64,000 nt of DNA from CAZLFA01 sp964558665. GTDB taxonomy: Bacteria; Desulfobacterota; Syntrophia; Syntrophales; PHBD01. Where the stretch lies: positions 55,280 to 119,279 of the forward strand of contig CAZLFA010000004.1 in assembly GCA_964558665.1 (NCBI GenBank), given 5' to 3'. Shown piece after piece: positions 53,552-62,068 of this stretch. The notes beneath the pieces were generated by a model. It did no database searches and was not told the DNA's origin. It saw only the letters and a list, made by a program, of their open reading frames with translations. Numbering within the stretch: position 1 is the stretch's first letter; the number at the start of each line of letters is the position of its first letter. The translations under genes were made by a program, and so were the position numbers.

Positions 53552-54359
53552 TAATCTTTCTTATTTTCACTTTTTTTATGCTTCTCTCATCAGAAGAATC
53601 AATAATGATTTCAAAAACACCGGCAGTGATCAATTCACCGGTAGCAGGAATTCGCTTTATTTCATGAAGAATGAAGCCGCCGAGGGTTTCATACTTACCC
53701 TCGGGAAGATTTACATCAAAATGTCTCTCTATGTCTTCTATTTCAGTCCTCCCATCAATTAGATAATAACCGTCCGACAATTCCTTAATAGGTTCTTCAG
53801 GTGAGTCATGCTCATCATGGATTTCACCGACTATCTCTTCTATCAGGTCTTCAAGCGTTACTAAACCGCTTGTACCGCCGTATTCATCTATAACAATAGC
53901 CATGTGATATTTGTTTTGCTTAAGTTCATGAAGAAGCATCTGCGTATTTTTTGTCTCAGGAATATAATAAGGCTTCCTGAGAATGGAAAGAATATCCTTC
54001 TCATTTATATCTTTTGACCAGAATCTGAGAAGATCCTTTACGTTGAGTATTCCAATGATATTATCCGGATCACCGCTGTAAACGGGGATACGTGTATGCC
54101 CATACCTTTCAGTTACCTCAAGAATTTCCTGGATGCTTGATTCAATTTTTATCGCCACCATTTCTGTTCTGGGGATCATTACCTCTCTTACTATGGTATC
54201 CCGGAACTCAAGTATGCTCTGAATCATCTCGCCGGACTGAGGATCGATGAGGCCCTTTTCTTCGCCGTCGTCGATGATCGACTGTATTTCCTTTTCAAGC
54301 TGAGATTGATCCCTTACAGGCAAAATGCTTTTTATGATGGACGTAACCCTCTTTTTCAC
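53532..54359 (-). CDS. corC: CorC/HlyC-type CBS-domain protein
   Basis: A 275-residue cytoplasmic protein. It shows the REVMIPRTEMVAI segment, two CBS repeats (about 60-175: GHTRIPVYSGDPDNIIGILNVKDLL; YHMAIVIDEYGGTSGLVTLEDLIEEIVGEIHDEHD) and a C-terminal CorC_HlyC domain (YLIDGRTEIEDIERHFDVNLPEGKYETLGG). No membrane segment, as in E. coli YbeX/CorC. It overlaps lnt by 20 bases; the corC-lnt order matches E. coli ybeX-lnt. Confidence 0.93.
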   Translation of the reverse strand: MKKRVTSIIKSILPVRDQSQLEKEIQSIIDDGEEKGLIDPQSGEMIQSILEFRDTIVREVMIPRTEMVAIKIESSIQEILEVTERYGHTRIPVYSGDPDNIIGILNVKDLLRFWSKDINEKDILSILRKPYYIPETKNTQMLLHELKQNKYHMAIVIDEYGGTSGLVTLEDLIEEIVGEIHDEHDSPEEPIKELSDGYYLIDGRTEIEDIERHFDVNLPEGKYETLGGFILHEIKRIPATGELITAGVFEIIIDSSDERSIKKVKIRKINGGKTY

Positions 54360-54376
54360 CTTATGTCCCCCCTTTT

Positions 54377-55249
54377 TTAAAGTGCCCTCATAAACTCAGG
54401 TCTCAGCTTTTCTTTATCCTCTTTCTCGATTATTGAAGAAATCACTTGTACGACAGCTTCCTTTTCTGCCGGCAATTTTGCCCTCAAAGGAAGGTAATTG
54501 GAGGCATGATTTGATGTAAAGAAGCATTTTGAAAAGTCCGAATTTGATATTATGAGCTTCAGCTCCCTCAGGAAACCAAATTTATCCGGAAGTACAAAGC
54601 GTCCTTTCTTGTATTCTTCATGCAAAGGGGTTCCAGGAACAATCATCACTGTCAGAGCTCCTGCGTACTCTGGGTCAATATCTGTAAGAATTCTTGCCGT
54701 ATCCAATGCATGCGCAATGCTGTCTTCAACTCCTCCTATACCTAAAAGCACTGTCACAGATAAAATTATTCCCGCTTCTTTTATTCTTCTGCCCGCTTCA
54801 ACCAGTTGCTGATAACTGGATCCTTTGGATATTCTTTTCAGGATATCTTCATTCCCGGATTCGATACCCAGATATACAATACCTAAACCCATTTCCCTAA
54901 GCTGAATCAACTCCTCCTTTGATTTTCTCAAGACGCTTTTTGCATTTGCATATGTCCCTATTCTCTCAATGTCTATAAGATTCTCATTAATGTCCTTAAA
55001 AAGCTGAAGGAGCCTAACCTGAGGTATTATTAAAGCGTCACCGTCACATAGAAATAACCGATTGATATGTTTGTATCTTGAAGCTTCGCGTATATCTTTC
55101 ATTATGTCTTCAGGTGACTTTATGCGAAATTTCTTTTCCTTATATGTCGGACAGAATGTGCATTTGTTGTGCGAACACCCTACAGTAACCTGAAGAAGCA
55201 AACTTCCTGCTTCGCTCGGCGGTCTGATGATGATTCCTTCGTAATTCAT
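54377..55249 (-). CDS. Radical SAM protein of unknown substrate
   Basis: A 290-residue protein with the radical SAM motif CSHNKCTFCPTYKEKKF near the N-terminus, followed by GIVYLGIESGNEDILKRISKGS and VTVLLGIGGVEDSIAHALDTARIL, typical of small elp3/HemN-like radical SAM proteins. No added domain is present. It ends 17 bases upstream of corC's start on the same strand. The substrate cannot be named. Confidence 0.85.
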   Translation of the reverse strand: MNYEGIIIRPPSEAGSLLLQVTVGCSHNKCTFCPTYKEKKFRIKSPEDIMKDIREASRYKHINRLFLCDGDALIIPQVRLLQLFKDINENLIDIERIGTYANAKSVLRKSKEELIQLREMGLGIVYLGIESGNEDILKRISKGSSYQQLVEAGRRIKEAGIILSVTVLLGIGGVEDSIAHALDTARILTDIDPEYAGALTVMIVPGTPLHEEYKKGRFVLPDKFGFLRELKLIISNSDFSKCFFTSNHASNYLPLRAKLPAEKEAVVQVISSIIEKEDKEKLRPEFMRAL

Positions 55250-55283
55250 ATTTTCGCCTTTTTATATGTCATCATTGTCGTTT

Positions 55284-55321
55284 AAATAAAAAAGGGGTTA
55301 AGCACTTGGCCAACCCCTTTT
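55284..55321 (-). terminator. Rho-independent terminator of the tRNA-Val/tRNA-Asp transcript
   Basis: Ten-base arms AAAAGGGGTT (55290-55299) and AACCCCTTTT (55312-55321) form a hairpin, followed on the minus strand by TTTTTTATTT. It lies directly behind tRNA-Asp. Confidence 0.82.
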
Positions 55322-55327
55322 ATTTTT

Positions 55328-55404
<77 letters not shown>

Positions 55405-55494
55405 GTTGTTTCTTGATTCCAATATTCACATTTCTAATCAACAAAACTCCTGCCCTTATATCACAGCAAGAGACAAGAGTTTTGTTTGTTTCCA

Positions 55495-55570
55495 TGGTAG
55501 GCGAGACAGGACTTGAACCTGTGACATCCACGGTGTAAGCGTGGCGCTCTCCCAACTGAGCTACCCGCCC
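55495..55570 (-). tRNA. tRNA-Val (anticodon UAC)
   Basis: A 76-base tRNA with acceptor GGGCGGG paired to CTCGCCT (two wobble pairs), anticodon stem CCACG/CGTGG with loop CTTACAC, T-arm CAGGTTCAAGTCCTG and encoded CCA. A pair of 9-base arms (ACAAAACTC/GAGTTTTGT) lies just after it but is separated by a long loop. Confidence 0.96.
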
Positions 55571-55595
55571 AAACAGTTATTTCCTTGAATGAGGC

Positions 55596-55624
55596 TATGT
55601 ATTCGATATGCCGTTCTTTGTCAA
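55596..55624 (-). promoter_or_regulatory. Putative promoter of tRNA-Val/tRNA-Asp
   Basis: On the minus strand TTGACA (55619-55624) and TACATA (55596-55601) are 17 bases apart. The transcription start would fall about 20 bases before tRNA-Val. The -35 directly follows the lon terminator. Confidence 0.55.
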
Positions 55625-55625
55625 G

Positions 55626-55653
55626 AAAAAATCATCTTTATATGGAAATGATT
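55626..55653 (-). terminator. Rho-independent terminator of lon
   Basis: On the minus strand AATCAT...ATGATT forms a short hairpin with extra TT/AA pairs around a bulged G, followed by TTTTTCTT. It is 12 bases after the lon stop. Confidence 0.65.
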
Positions 55654-55664
55654 ATTCCCTAAAA

Positions 55665-58115
55665 TCAGTGCTTCAGTGCTGATTGCTGACCCTCTGCTTG
55701 TGATAGCGGAGCCATATCAATGATATCGTTATTTTCAGTACTGTTCTGCTTTTCCTTCTTATTAAACGAGTCAACAAAAGCTACTTTGACAACATCGTCC
55801 ATATGATCCACAAAAACAACTTCCAGGGCTTTTAATACATTAACCGGCACGTCAGCCAAATCCTTCTCATTGTCTTTGGGTATAATAACTGTTTTGATTT
55901 CTGCTCTGTGCGCAGCCAGCATTTTTTCCTTTAATCCCCCGATGGGCAGTACACGTCCTCTTAGAGTTATCTCTCCTGTCATGGCCAAATCGCCCCTTAC
56001 CTTCTTTTTCATAAAAGATGACGCTATCGAAGTAGCAATGGCAATTCCGGCTGATGGCCCATCTTTGGGAATTGCCCCCTCCGGGACATGGACATGAACA
56101 TCCAGTTCCTTGTAAAAATTGTCGTCCAGCCCGAACTGTTCTGCTCTGGCCCTCACATACGTGAGAGCTGCCTGAACCGACTCCTGCATGACATCACCGA
56201 GTTTACCGGTCATCACCATCTTGCCGGTTCCCTTCATGAGAGATGATTCTATTGTAAGAAGTTCACCGCCAACTTCCGTCCATGCCAATCCGATAGACAG
56301 TCCCACCTCATCCTTACCTTCTGCTTCTCCATGCCTGAACTTCGGTATGCCCAAATATTTATGAACGGCATTGGAATTGACCTTTATTGATCCCTGATCG
56401 CCGTCCGTCACGATCTTTCTTGCGATTTTTCTGCAGATTGATGCTATTTCTCGTTCAAGATTCCTGACTCCTGCTTCCCTTGTATACTGTCTTAATATCG
56501 TCAATATTGCCCCGTCTGTAAAGGAGGTGACATTGTCCTTCGTTAATCCATTGGCCCCCATTTCTTTAGGCACTAGAAACTTCTTTGCAATAGACAGCTT
56601 TTCTGGCTCCGTATAGCCTGCAATTCTGATAACCTCCATCCTGTCCTGGAGTGGCGCGGGTATTGATTGCAGAACATTGGCAGTGGTTATAAACATAATA
56701 TCCGACAGATCGTAATCGACCTCAAGGTAGTTGTCATTAAACGCGTTATTCTGCTCCGGATCAAGTACTTCCAGAAGTGCAGAAGACGGATCACCTCTGA
56801 AGTCAGAACTCAGTTTATCAACCTCATCCAGACAGAATACGGGGTTATTCGATCCGGCTTTCTTAAGCAATTGGATTATCTTTCCGGGCATCGCTCCAAT
56901 ATATGTTCTCCGATGTCCTCTTATTTCTGCCTCGTCACGGACTCCGCCCAATGAAAGCCTGACGAATTTTCTATTTGTTGCTCGTGCAACGGATTTTGCA
57001 ACAGATGTTTTTCCAACTCCCGGAGGTCCAACGAAACATAAAATAGATCCCTTGTTCTTTTTAACCAAAGTCTGAACCGCCAGATATTCCAGAATTCGCT
57101 CTTTGACTTTTTTCAGACCATAATGGTCTTCTTCCAGGATTGATTCTGATTCCTTGAGAGTGAATTTATTCTCTGTCTTTTCAGACCACGGCATATCCAA
57201 AAGCCAATCTATATAATTTCTCACTACGGTAGCTTCCGCGGACATGGGCGCCATCATCTGCATTTTTTTTATTTCATGCTTAACTTTCTTATGAGCTTCT
57301 TCCGAAAGTTTTTTTTGTTTCAAACGTTTTTCAAGCTCTGCTATCTCATTCTTGAAATCGTCTTTCTCACCCATTTCTTTCTGGATGGCTCGCATCTGCT
57401 CGTTGAGATAATAATCCTTCTGCGTTTTTTCCATCTGCTTTTTAACGCGTCTCTTAATCTTCTCTTCAACCTGAAGGATCTCAATCTCGGATAGCATCAT
57501 CTCGTATATTGTTTCGAGTCTTTCGTTAACGTCAACTATCTCAAGTATTTTCTGCCTGTCATCCAGTTTGATGTTTATGTGAGAGACTACAATATCCGCC
57601 ATTTTAGATGGATCTTCAATGGAAGCGATAGTTCCAACCATTTCCGTGTGAATTTTCTTACCCAGTTTTGCATAAGTTTCAAAATCTTCACGAATACTAC
57701 GCATAAGGGCTTGTGTCTTTACCGGCTCCTTGCTTTCTATCTCATCAATCTCTCTGATACTTACCAGAAAAAAATCCTCATTCTGCAGAAACGAATCCAG
57801 TTCCCCTCTTTTTTTACCTTCAACCAGCACTTTAACTGTTCCATCAGGAAGCCTTAAGAGTTGGATAATTATACCCATCGTACCGATCTTATAAATATCC
57901 TCTTCGGCAGGTTCATCCTTTTGAGCATTTTTCTGCGCAACCAGAAATATGCCTTTTTCAAATTTCATGGCATGTTCCAGTGCAGCTATGGATTTTTCCC
58001 GTCCTACGAATAAAGGGACAATCATATGGGGAAATACAACAACATCCCTTAACGGCAACAAGGGAACCGTCAGCAATTTCTCATTTTTATCTTTATTCCT
58101 TACAAAATCGAACAT
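55665..58115 (-). CDS. lon: ATP-dependent protease La
   Basis: An 816-residue Lon protease for misfolded and regulatory proteins. N-terminal substrate domain (PLLPLRDVVVFPHMIVPLFVGREKSI), coiled region, AAA+ domain with Walker A GPPGVGKTS at about residue 360 and Walker B VFCLDEVDKL, and a C-terminal protease domain with the Ser/Lys dyad S688 (KDGPSAGI) and K731 (GLKEKMLAA). Length is standard. A terminator follows. Confidence 0.97.
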   Translation of the reverse strand: MFDFVRNKDKNEKLLTVPLLPLRDVVVFPHMIVPLFVGREKSIAALEHAMKFEKGIFLVAQKNAQKDEPAEEDIYKIGTMGIIIQLLRLPDGTVKVLVEGKKRGELDSFLQNEDFFLVSIREIDEIESKEPVKTQALMRSIREDFETYAKLGKKIHTEMVGTIASIEDPSKMADIVVSHINIKLDDRQKILEIVDVNERLETIYEMMLSEIEILQVEEKIKRRVKKQMEKTQKDYYLNEQMRAIQKEMGEKDDFKNEIAELEKRLKQKKLSEEAHKKVKHEIKKMQMMAPMSAEATVVRNYIDWLLDMPWSEKTENKFTLKESESILEEDHYGLKKVKERILEYLAVQTLVKKNKGSILCFVGPPGVGKTSVAKSVARATNRKFVRLSLGGVRDEAEIRGHRRTYIGAMPGKIIQLLKKAGSNNPVFCLDEVDKLSSDFRGDPSSALLEVLDPEQNNAFNDNYLEVDYDLSDIMFITTANVLQSIPAPLQDRMEVIRIAGYTEPEKLSIAKKFLVPKEMGANGLTKDNVTSFTDGAILTILRQYTREAGVRNLEREIASICRKIARKIVTDGDQGSIKVNSNAVHKYLGIPKFRHGEAEGKDEVGLSIGLAWTEVGGELLTIESSLMKGTGKMVMTGKLGDVMQESVQAALTYVRARAEQFGLDDNFYKELDVHVHVPEGAIPKDGPSAGIAIATSIASSFMKKKVRGDLAMTGEITLRGRVLPIGGLKEKMLAAHRAEIKTVIIPKDNEKDLADVPVNVLKALEVVFVDHMDDVVKVAFVDSFNKKEKQNSTENNDIIDMAPLSQAEGQQSALKH

Positions 58116-58125
58116 TTTTTATCCT

Positions 58126-59403
58126 TTAATTTGTACCGGTCAACGCAGTTTCTGTACTGGATTCAAACAGTAATATTGGCGAATCGCTTTTCATTACAAC
58201 ATCTTCACTTATAATGCATTCCTTGACATCACTCCTGGAAGGAAGATCATACATGATCTCGAGCATAGTGTTTTCCAATATGGCTCGCAGTCCTCTGGCG
58301 CCCGCCTTTCTTTCCACAGATAATTTGGATATTGCCCTAAGTGCACCATCCGTGAATTTCAGTTTTACATTTTCCAGTTCAAACAATTTCTTGTATTGCT
58401 TGATGATTGCATCCTTAGGTTCTACAAGAATCCTTATAAGATCATCCTGGTTCAATTCGTTAAGTGTCGCAATCACCGGCAACCGCCCGATAAACTCCGG
58501 TATCATACCAAATTTCAGCAGATCCTCAGGCTGCACCTCTGACAGGAGTTCCCCAACTTTTTTATTCTTTTTACTCTTAATATCCGCGCCAAAACCCATT
58601 GTGTTGGCACCGACTCGTTTGGCAATGATATCCTCAAGGTCATTAAAAGCGCCGCCACATATAAAAAGAATATTTGTAGTATCAACTTGAATAAACTCCT
58701 GCTGGGGGTGCTTCCTTCCACCCTTCGGCGGAATATTTGCAAGAGTTCCCTCGATGATTTTTAAAAGCGCTTGCTGAACACCTTCGCCGGAAACATCCCT
58801 TGTGATCGAAGGATTTCCTGACTTTTTGGCTATCTTATCTATTTCATCAATATATACGATTCCTTTTGATGCTTTTTCAACATCATAATCAGCGTTTTGA
58901 AGAAGGCTCAAAATGATATTCTCAACATCCTCCCCTACGTAACCAGCTTCTGTTAATGTAGTTGCATCGGCAATCGTGAACGGGACATTCAGCATCTTTG
59001 CCAAAGTTTTCGCAAGAAGTGTCTTCCCGGAACCTGTAGGCCCAATAAGCAAAATGTTGCTCTTCTGAATATCCACACCTTCCATGTCGATCTCTGAAAA
59101 CAGGCGCCGATAATGATTATAAACAGCTACTGAAAGTACCTTCTTGGGTTTTTCCTGGCCGATCACATACTGATCAAGAAACTTCTTGATGTGTTTCGGC
59201 TCTGGAATACCTCTTTTGGGCTCATTCTGACTTATCGCTTCAGATTCCTCTTCAACAATACAGCGACAAAGTTCTATGCACTCGTCACAAATATAAGCCG
59301 TAGGGCCCGCAACAAGTTTTCTGACCTCATTCTGATTCTTACCGCAGAATGAACAGAAAAGCACTCCTTGTCCACCTTGCTGGTCTCGACCTTTTTTAAC
59401 CAT
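58126..59403 (-). CDS. clpX: ClpXP ATPase subunit ClpX
   Basis: A 425-residue AAA+ unfoldase started at the ATG 59401-59403, with AAGGAG 6 bases upstream; the in-frame TTG before it is less likely. The N-terminal zinc domain has C17, C20, C39 and C42 (CSFCGK...ICDECI). Walker A is GPTGSGKTLL and the C-terminal part shows GRLPVIATLNEL and RKAGARGLRAILENTML. It hands substrates to ClpP and lies 19 bases after it. Confidence 0.97.
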   Translation of the reverse strand: MVKKGRDQQGGQGVLFCSFCGKNQNEVRKLVAGPTAYICDECIELCRCIVEEESEAISQNEPKRGIPEPKHIKKFLDQYVIGQEKPKKVLSVAVYNHYRRLFSEIDMEGVDIQKSNILLIGPTGSGKTLLAKTLAKMLNVPFTIADATTLTEAGYVGEDVENIILSLLQNADYDVEKASKGIVYIDEIDKIAKKSGNPSITRDVSGEGVQQALLKIIEGTLANIPPKGGRKHPQQEFIQVDTTNILFICGGAFNDLEDIIAKRVGANTMGFGADIKSKKNKKVGELLSEVQPEDLLKFGMIPEFIGRLPVIATLNELNQDDLIRILVEPKDAIIKQYKKLFELENVKLKFTDGALRAISKLSVERKAGARGLRAILENTMLEIMYDLPSRSDVKECIISEDVVMKSDSPILLFESSTETALTGTN

Positions 59404-59422
59404 CAATACTCCTTCTCAATGT

Positions 59423-60022
59423 CTATTGTTTTGTTTCGCTCGTTTTTTTTATTATAATTTCATCAATTATGCCATATGTCTTAGCCTGATGACAATCCAT
59501 GTAGTAGTCGCGCTCCGTATCGGCTACTACCTTTTCTAAAGCCTGTCCTGTGAGTTCCGACAATATTTTGTTTAACTCATCCTTCATACGCAGAATTTCT
59601 CTGGCCTGAATGTCGATATCTGTAGCCTGCCCCTGAAATCCACCAAGCGGCTGGTGAATTAATATCCTTGAGTGGGGCAGTGCAAAACGTTTTCCCTTTT
59701 CGCCCGCAGCCAAAAGCAATGCCCCCATGCTGGCCGCTTGCCCCATGCAAAAAGTGCAGACAGGAGGTTTAATATATCTCATAGTGTCGTAAATAGCCAA
59801 CCCTGAACTTACATGACCTCCCGGTGAATTCAGGTAGAAAAATATTTCCTTATCCGGGTCCTGGGATTCGAGATACAGCATCTGTGCAATAACCAGATTT
59901 GCTACATTATCATCAATCGCCGTCCCGAGAAAAATGATCCTGTCTTTAAGAAGTCTGGAATATATATCAAAAGCTCTTTCACCACGCCCATCCTGTTCAA
60001 CTACCATTGGAATCAGGGTCAT
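59423..60022 (-). CDS. clpP: ClpXP protease subunit ClpP
   Basis: A 199-residue serine peptidase. The triad is S98 (GQAASMGALLLAAG), H123 (ILIHQPLGGFQGQATDI) and D172 (TERDYYMD), with SPGGHVSSGLAIYD. It begins on the last A of the tig stop (1-base overlap). Confidence 0.97.
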   Translation of the reverse strand: MTLIPMVVEQDGRGERAFDIYSRLLKDRIIFLGTAIDDNVANLVIAQMLYLESQDPDKEIFFYLNSPGGHVSSGLAIYDTMRYIKPPVCTFCMGQAASMGALLLAAGEKGKRFALPHSRILIHQPLGGFQGQATDIDIQAREILRMKDELNKILSELTGQALEKVVADTERDYYMDCHQAKTYGIIDEIIIKKTSETKQ

Positions 60023-61353
60023 TATTTACTCTCCTCGCTTCTATCGGTGTTTTTCTTTACAATGGTTATATTCGCTTTTTCCTTTATGAAAGAAAAAATC
60101 TTTTCGTGTAAAATATCAAGTTTCAGGCCGTCCAGCATATCTTCCTTTTCAAGAGATTCTTTAACTGAGTTTACGCTAACACTTCTTGCCTCCGCAAGTT
60201 TTTCGATCCTTTTATCGGTGTCATCTTTATCTACCGATATATTTTCCTTATCGGCAATTTTTTTAAGCAGAAGGAATGACTTAACGACTTTTTCTGCTTC
60301 GTCCTTGAACTGGTTACGGTATTTGATGCTCATCTGTGCGGCAGCATTTTTCTCCATGCCACGCGCTTCAAATCTCCTTTGCATATCTGCCATCATCAGC
60401 AGGGTTTGTCTTTCAATGAAAGAAGGGGGAACCTCAAACTGATTATTTTCCAGCAGTTTCTCAATAATGCGGTCTTTTAAAAGAGATTCAGAAGTTGCGA
60501 CATTGGCATCCTCAATAGATTTTTTGACATCATCCCTAAAAGCCGCCAGATTTTCGTATTTCTCAAAATTCTTAATAAATTCCTCATTTATTTCAGGCAA
60601 TCTCTTTTCTCTAATACCTTTCAAATCCACGGAAAATAGCACTTCCTTGTCGGCAACATCCTTCGAATGATAGTCTTCTGGGAATTTAACTGTTATGCGC
60701 TTATTATCACCCTTTTTCATACCGATTAACTGGTCTTCAAACCCGGCTGTGAATGTGCCCGATCCTACCTCTAGAAAATATCCTTCAGATTTCATTCCTT
60801 TTACAGCCTTGTCATCAAGAAAGCCTTCAAAGTCAATCGTTGCAAAATCACCTTTTAAAACACCTCTGTCTTCCTGTACTTCTTCCAATGTTCCATACAT
60901 TTCTCTTATCTGCTCAAGTCTTCCTTCAATATCCTTTTCAGTGACTTCAAATTCATCCTTCGTGATCTCTATGCCAATATAGTCTTTTGGTTCGATCTTT
61001 GGCTCAACTTCAACTGTCGCCGTAAAACTGAAATCTTTATTTGATTCTATTCCATTCTGATCAATTACGGGTTGTGCCACGGCATCAATGCCATGATCCT
61101 TAAGTGCATCCCAATAAAAACGATTCACCAGATTAGAGATTGCTTCTTCTTCTGCCTGGTCCTTATATAATGATTCCAGAATTTTTCGGGGAATTCGCCC
61201 CGGCCTGAATCCTTTAACACGTGCTTTCCTGCCTACATTAATATATACAGCGTCAAGCTCCTTACTGACATCCATCCATGGAATATCAAAGGTGATTTTT
61301 TTCTGTACGGTGTTAATTTCCTCGACATTCACGACAGTATTATTTTCGGTCAC
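60022..61353 (-). CDS. tig: Trigger factor
   Basis: A 443-residue ribosome-associated chaperone. N-terminal ribosome-binding domain with the GFRPGRIPRKILE signature (about residues 45-57), a central FKBP-type domain (FATIDFEGFLDDKAVKGMKSEGYFLEVGSGTFTAGFEDQLIGM), and a long helical C-terminus. I start at GTG 61351-61353, which lies 10 bases behind an AAGGAG site; the ORF could be read from GTG at 61362, but that start overlaps the site. tRNA-Leu lies about 50 bases upstream on the same strand. Confidence 0.94.
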   Translation of the reverse strand: MTENNTVVNVEEINTVQKKITFDIPWMDVSKELDAVYINVGRKARVKGFRPGRIPRKILESLYKDQAEEEAISNLVNRFYWDALKDHGIDAVAQPVIDQNGIESNKDFSFTATVEVEPKIEPKDYIGIEITKDEFEVTEKDIEGRLEQIREMYGTLEEVQEDRGVLKGDFATIDFEGFLDDKAVKGMKSEGYFLEVGSGTFTAGFEDQLIGMKKGDNKRITVKFPEDYHSKDVADKEVLFSVDLKGIREKRLPEINEEFIKNFEKYENLAAFRDDVKKSIEDANVATSESLLKDRIIEKLLENNQFEVPPSFIERQTLLMMADMQRRFEARGMEKNAAAQMSIKYRNQFKDEAEKVVKSFLLLKKIADKENISVDKDDTDKRIEKLAEARSVSVNSVKESLEKEDMLDGLKLDILHEKIFSFIKEKANITIVKKNTDRSEESK

Positions 61354-61406
61354 TTTAAGCACTCTCCTTCATCATTTTATATGCATCCTTCTTTTTCCTT
61401 AAGAAT

Positions 61407-61492
61407 TGGTGCGAGAGAGGGGAGTTGAACCCCTATCCGCATAGCGGGCTGGATCCTAAGTCCAGTGCGTCTTCCAATTCCGCCACTCTCGC
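61407..61492 (-). tRNA. tRNA-Leu (anticodon UAG)
   Basis: A type II tRNA of 86 bases with acceptor GCGAGAG/CTCTCGC, anticodon loop ACTTAGGAT (TAG), a long variable arm, T-loop GGTTCAACTCC and encoded CCA. It heads the tig-clpP-clpX-lon transcript. Confidence 0.97.
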
Positions 61493-61513
61493 TAATTAAA
61501 GATCATAGTTCGT

Positions 61514-61542
61514 TATATAGTCATTAGGATAATAATTGTCAA
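61514..61542 (-). promoter_or_regulatory. Promoter of tRNA-Leu(UAG) and the downstream chaperone/protease genes
   Basis: On the minus strand TTGACA (61537-61542) and TATATA (61514-61519) are 17 bases apart, with the transcription start about 15 bases before the tRNA. No separate promoter is obvious before tig. Confidence 0.65.
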
Positions 61543-61642
61543 CGGCAATTACTGTGCAGTTATCAATATAAACTATTAAATATCATTAAATTATATCCCA
61601 TCTGTATCTTCCGATGGGGAAACTGTTCACAGTGAAATAACG

Positions 61643-61672
61643 AAAAGAGGGGCCGCATCTTCTGGCCCCTCT
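61643..61672 (-). terminator. Rho-independent terminator of tRNA-Pro
   Basis: A perfect nine-base stem AGAGGGGCC (61646-61654) / GGCCCCTCT (61664-61672) is followed on the minus strand by TTTTCG. It lies 30 bases behind tRNA-Pro. Confidence 0.72.
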
Positions 61673-61702
61673 AGTTTACGACCACATTGTTATGGCTATT
61701 AA

Positions 61703-61779
<77 letters not shown>

Positions 61780-61802
61780 ACTAGCCATTAAAATTGCCTG
61801 TG

Positions 61803-61831
61803 CATTTATCACTATCAAATTGACCTGTCAA
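61803..61831 (-). promoter_or_regulatory. Putative promoter of tRNA-Pro
   Basis: On the minus strand TTGACA (61826-61831) is followed by a -10-like TAAATG (61803-61808) at 17 bases, or GATAAA (61805-61810) at 15. The -10 is weak, the -35 perfect. Confidence 0.45.
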
Positions 61832-61939
61832 GGTCTTATAACAACAAAAAAACGTAATAAATTCTAATGAGATCATTGTTTTCTCCCTGATAGCATAATT
61901 CAACATTAAAGAACATCATTATTAAGGTAATCGTATTTT

Positions 61940-62068
61940 ATGATGGCAAAGACTGCTGATCACATGTTAGAAGAGTGTACTAGGAAACTCCAGGTTATGC
62001 ATCTTTGGGTTTCCGGTCTTGAAAGAAAGCAAACCTATCAAAGATCACTAATCGGAGTAAAAAAATGA
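61940..62068 (+). CDS. 42-residue ORF overlapping the start of the second sppA (possible leader peptide)
   Basis: ATG 61940 (a second ATG at 61943) opens a 42-codon frame ending in the TGA of the ATGA overlap with the next gene's ATG (62065). An AAGG stretch is 12 bases upstream. The product is charged (KTADHMLEECTRKLQ, then HLWVSGLERKQTY) with no signal peptide, and no family is recognised. It would be translationally coupled to sppA, or it may be a chance frame or the remnant of a larger gene. Confidence 0.35.
   Translation: MMAKTADHMLEECTRKLQVMHLWVSGLERKQTYQRSLIGVKK

Noticed and set aside
55441..55490. Terminator from the ACAAAACTC/GAGTTTTGT arms between the two tRNAs
   Set aside because: The loop is about 27 bases long and no T-run follows; a real terminator lies beyond tRNA-Asp.
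58214..58690. A 158-residue plus-strand frame inside clpX
   Set aside because: Antisense shadow of clpX; low-complexity Ser/Leu composition typical of complementary-strand frames.
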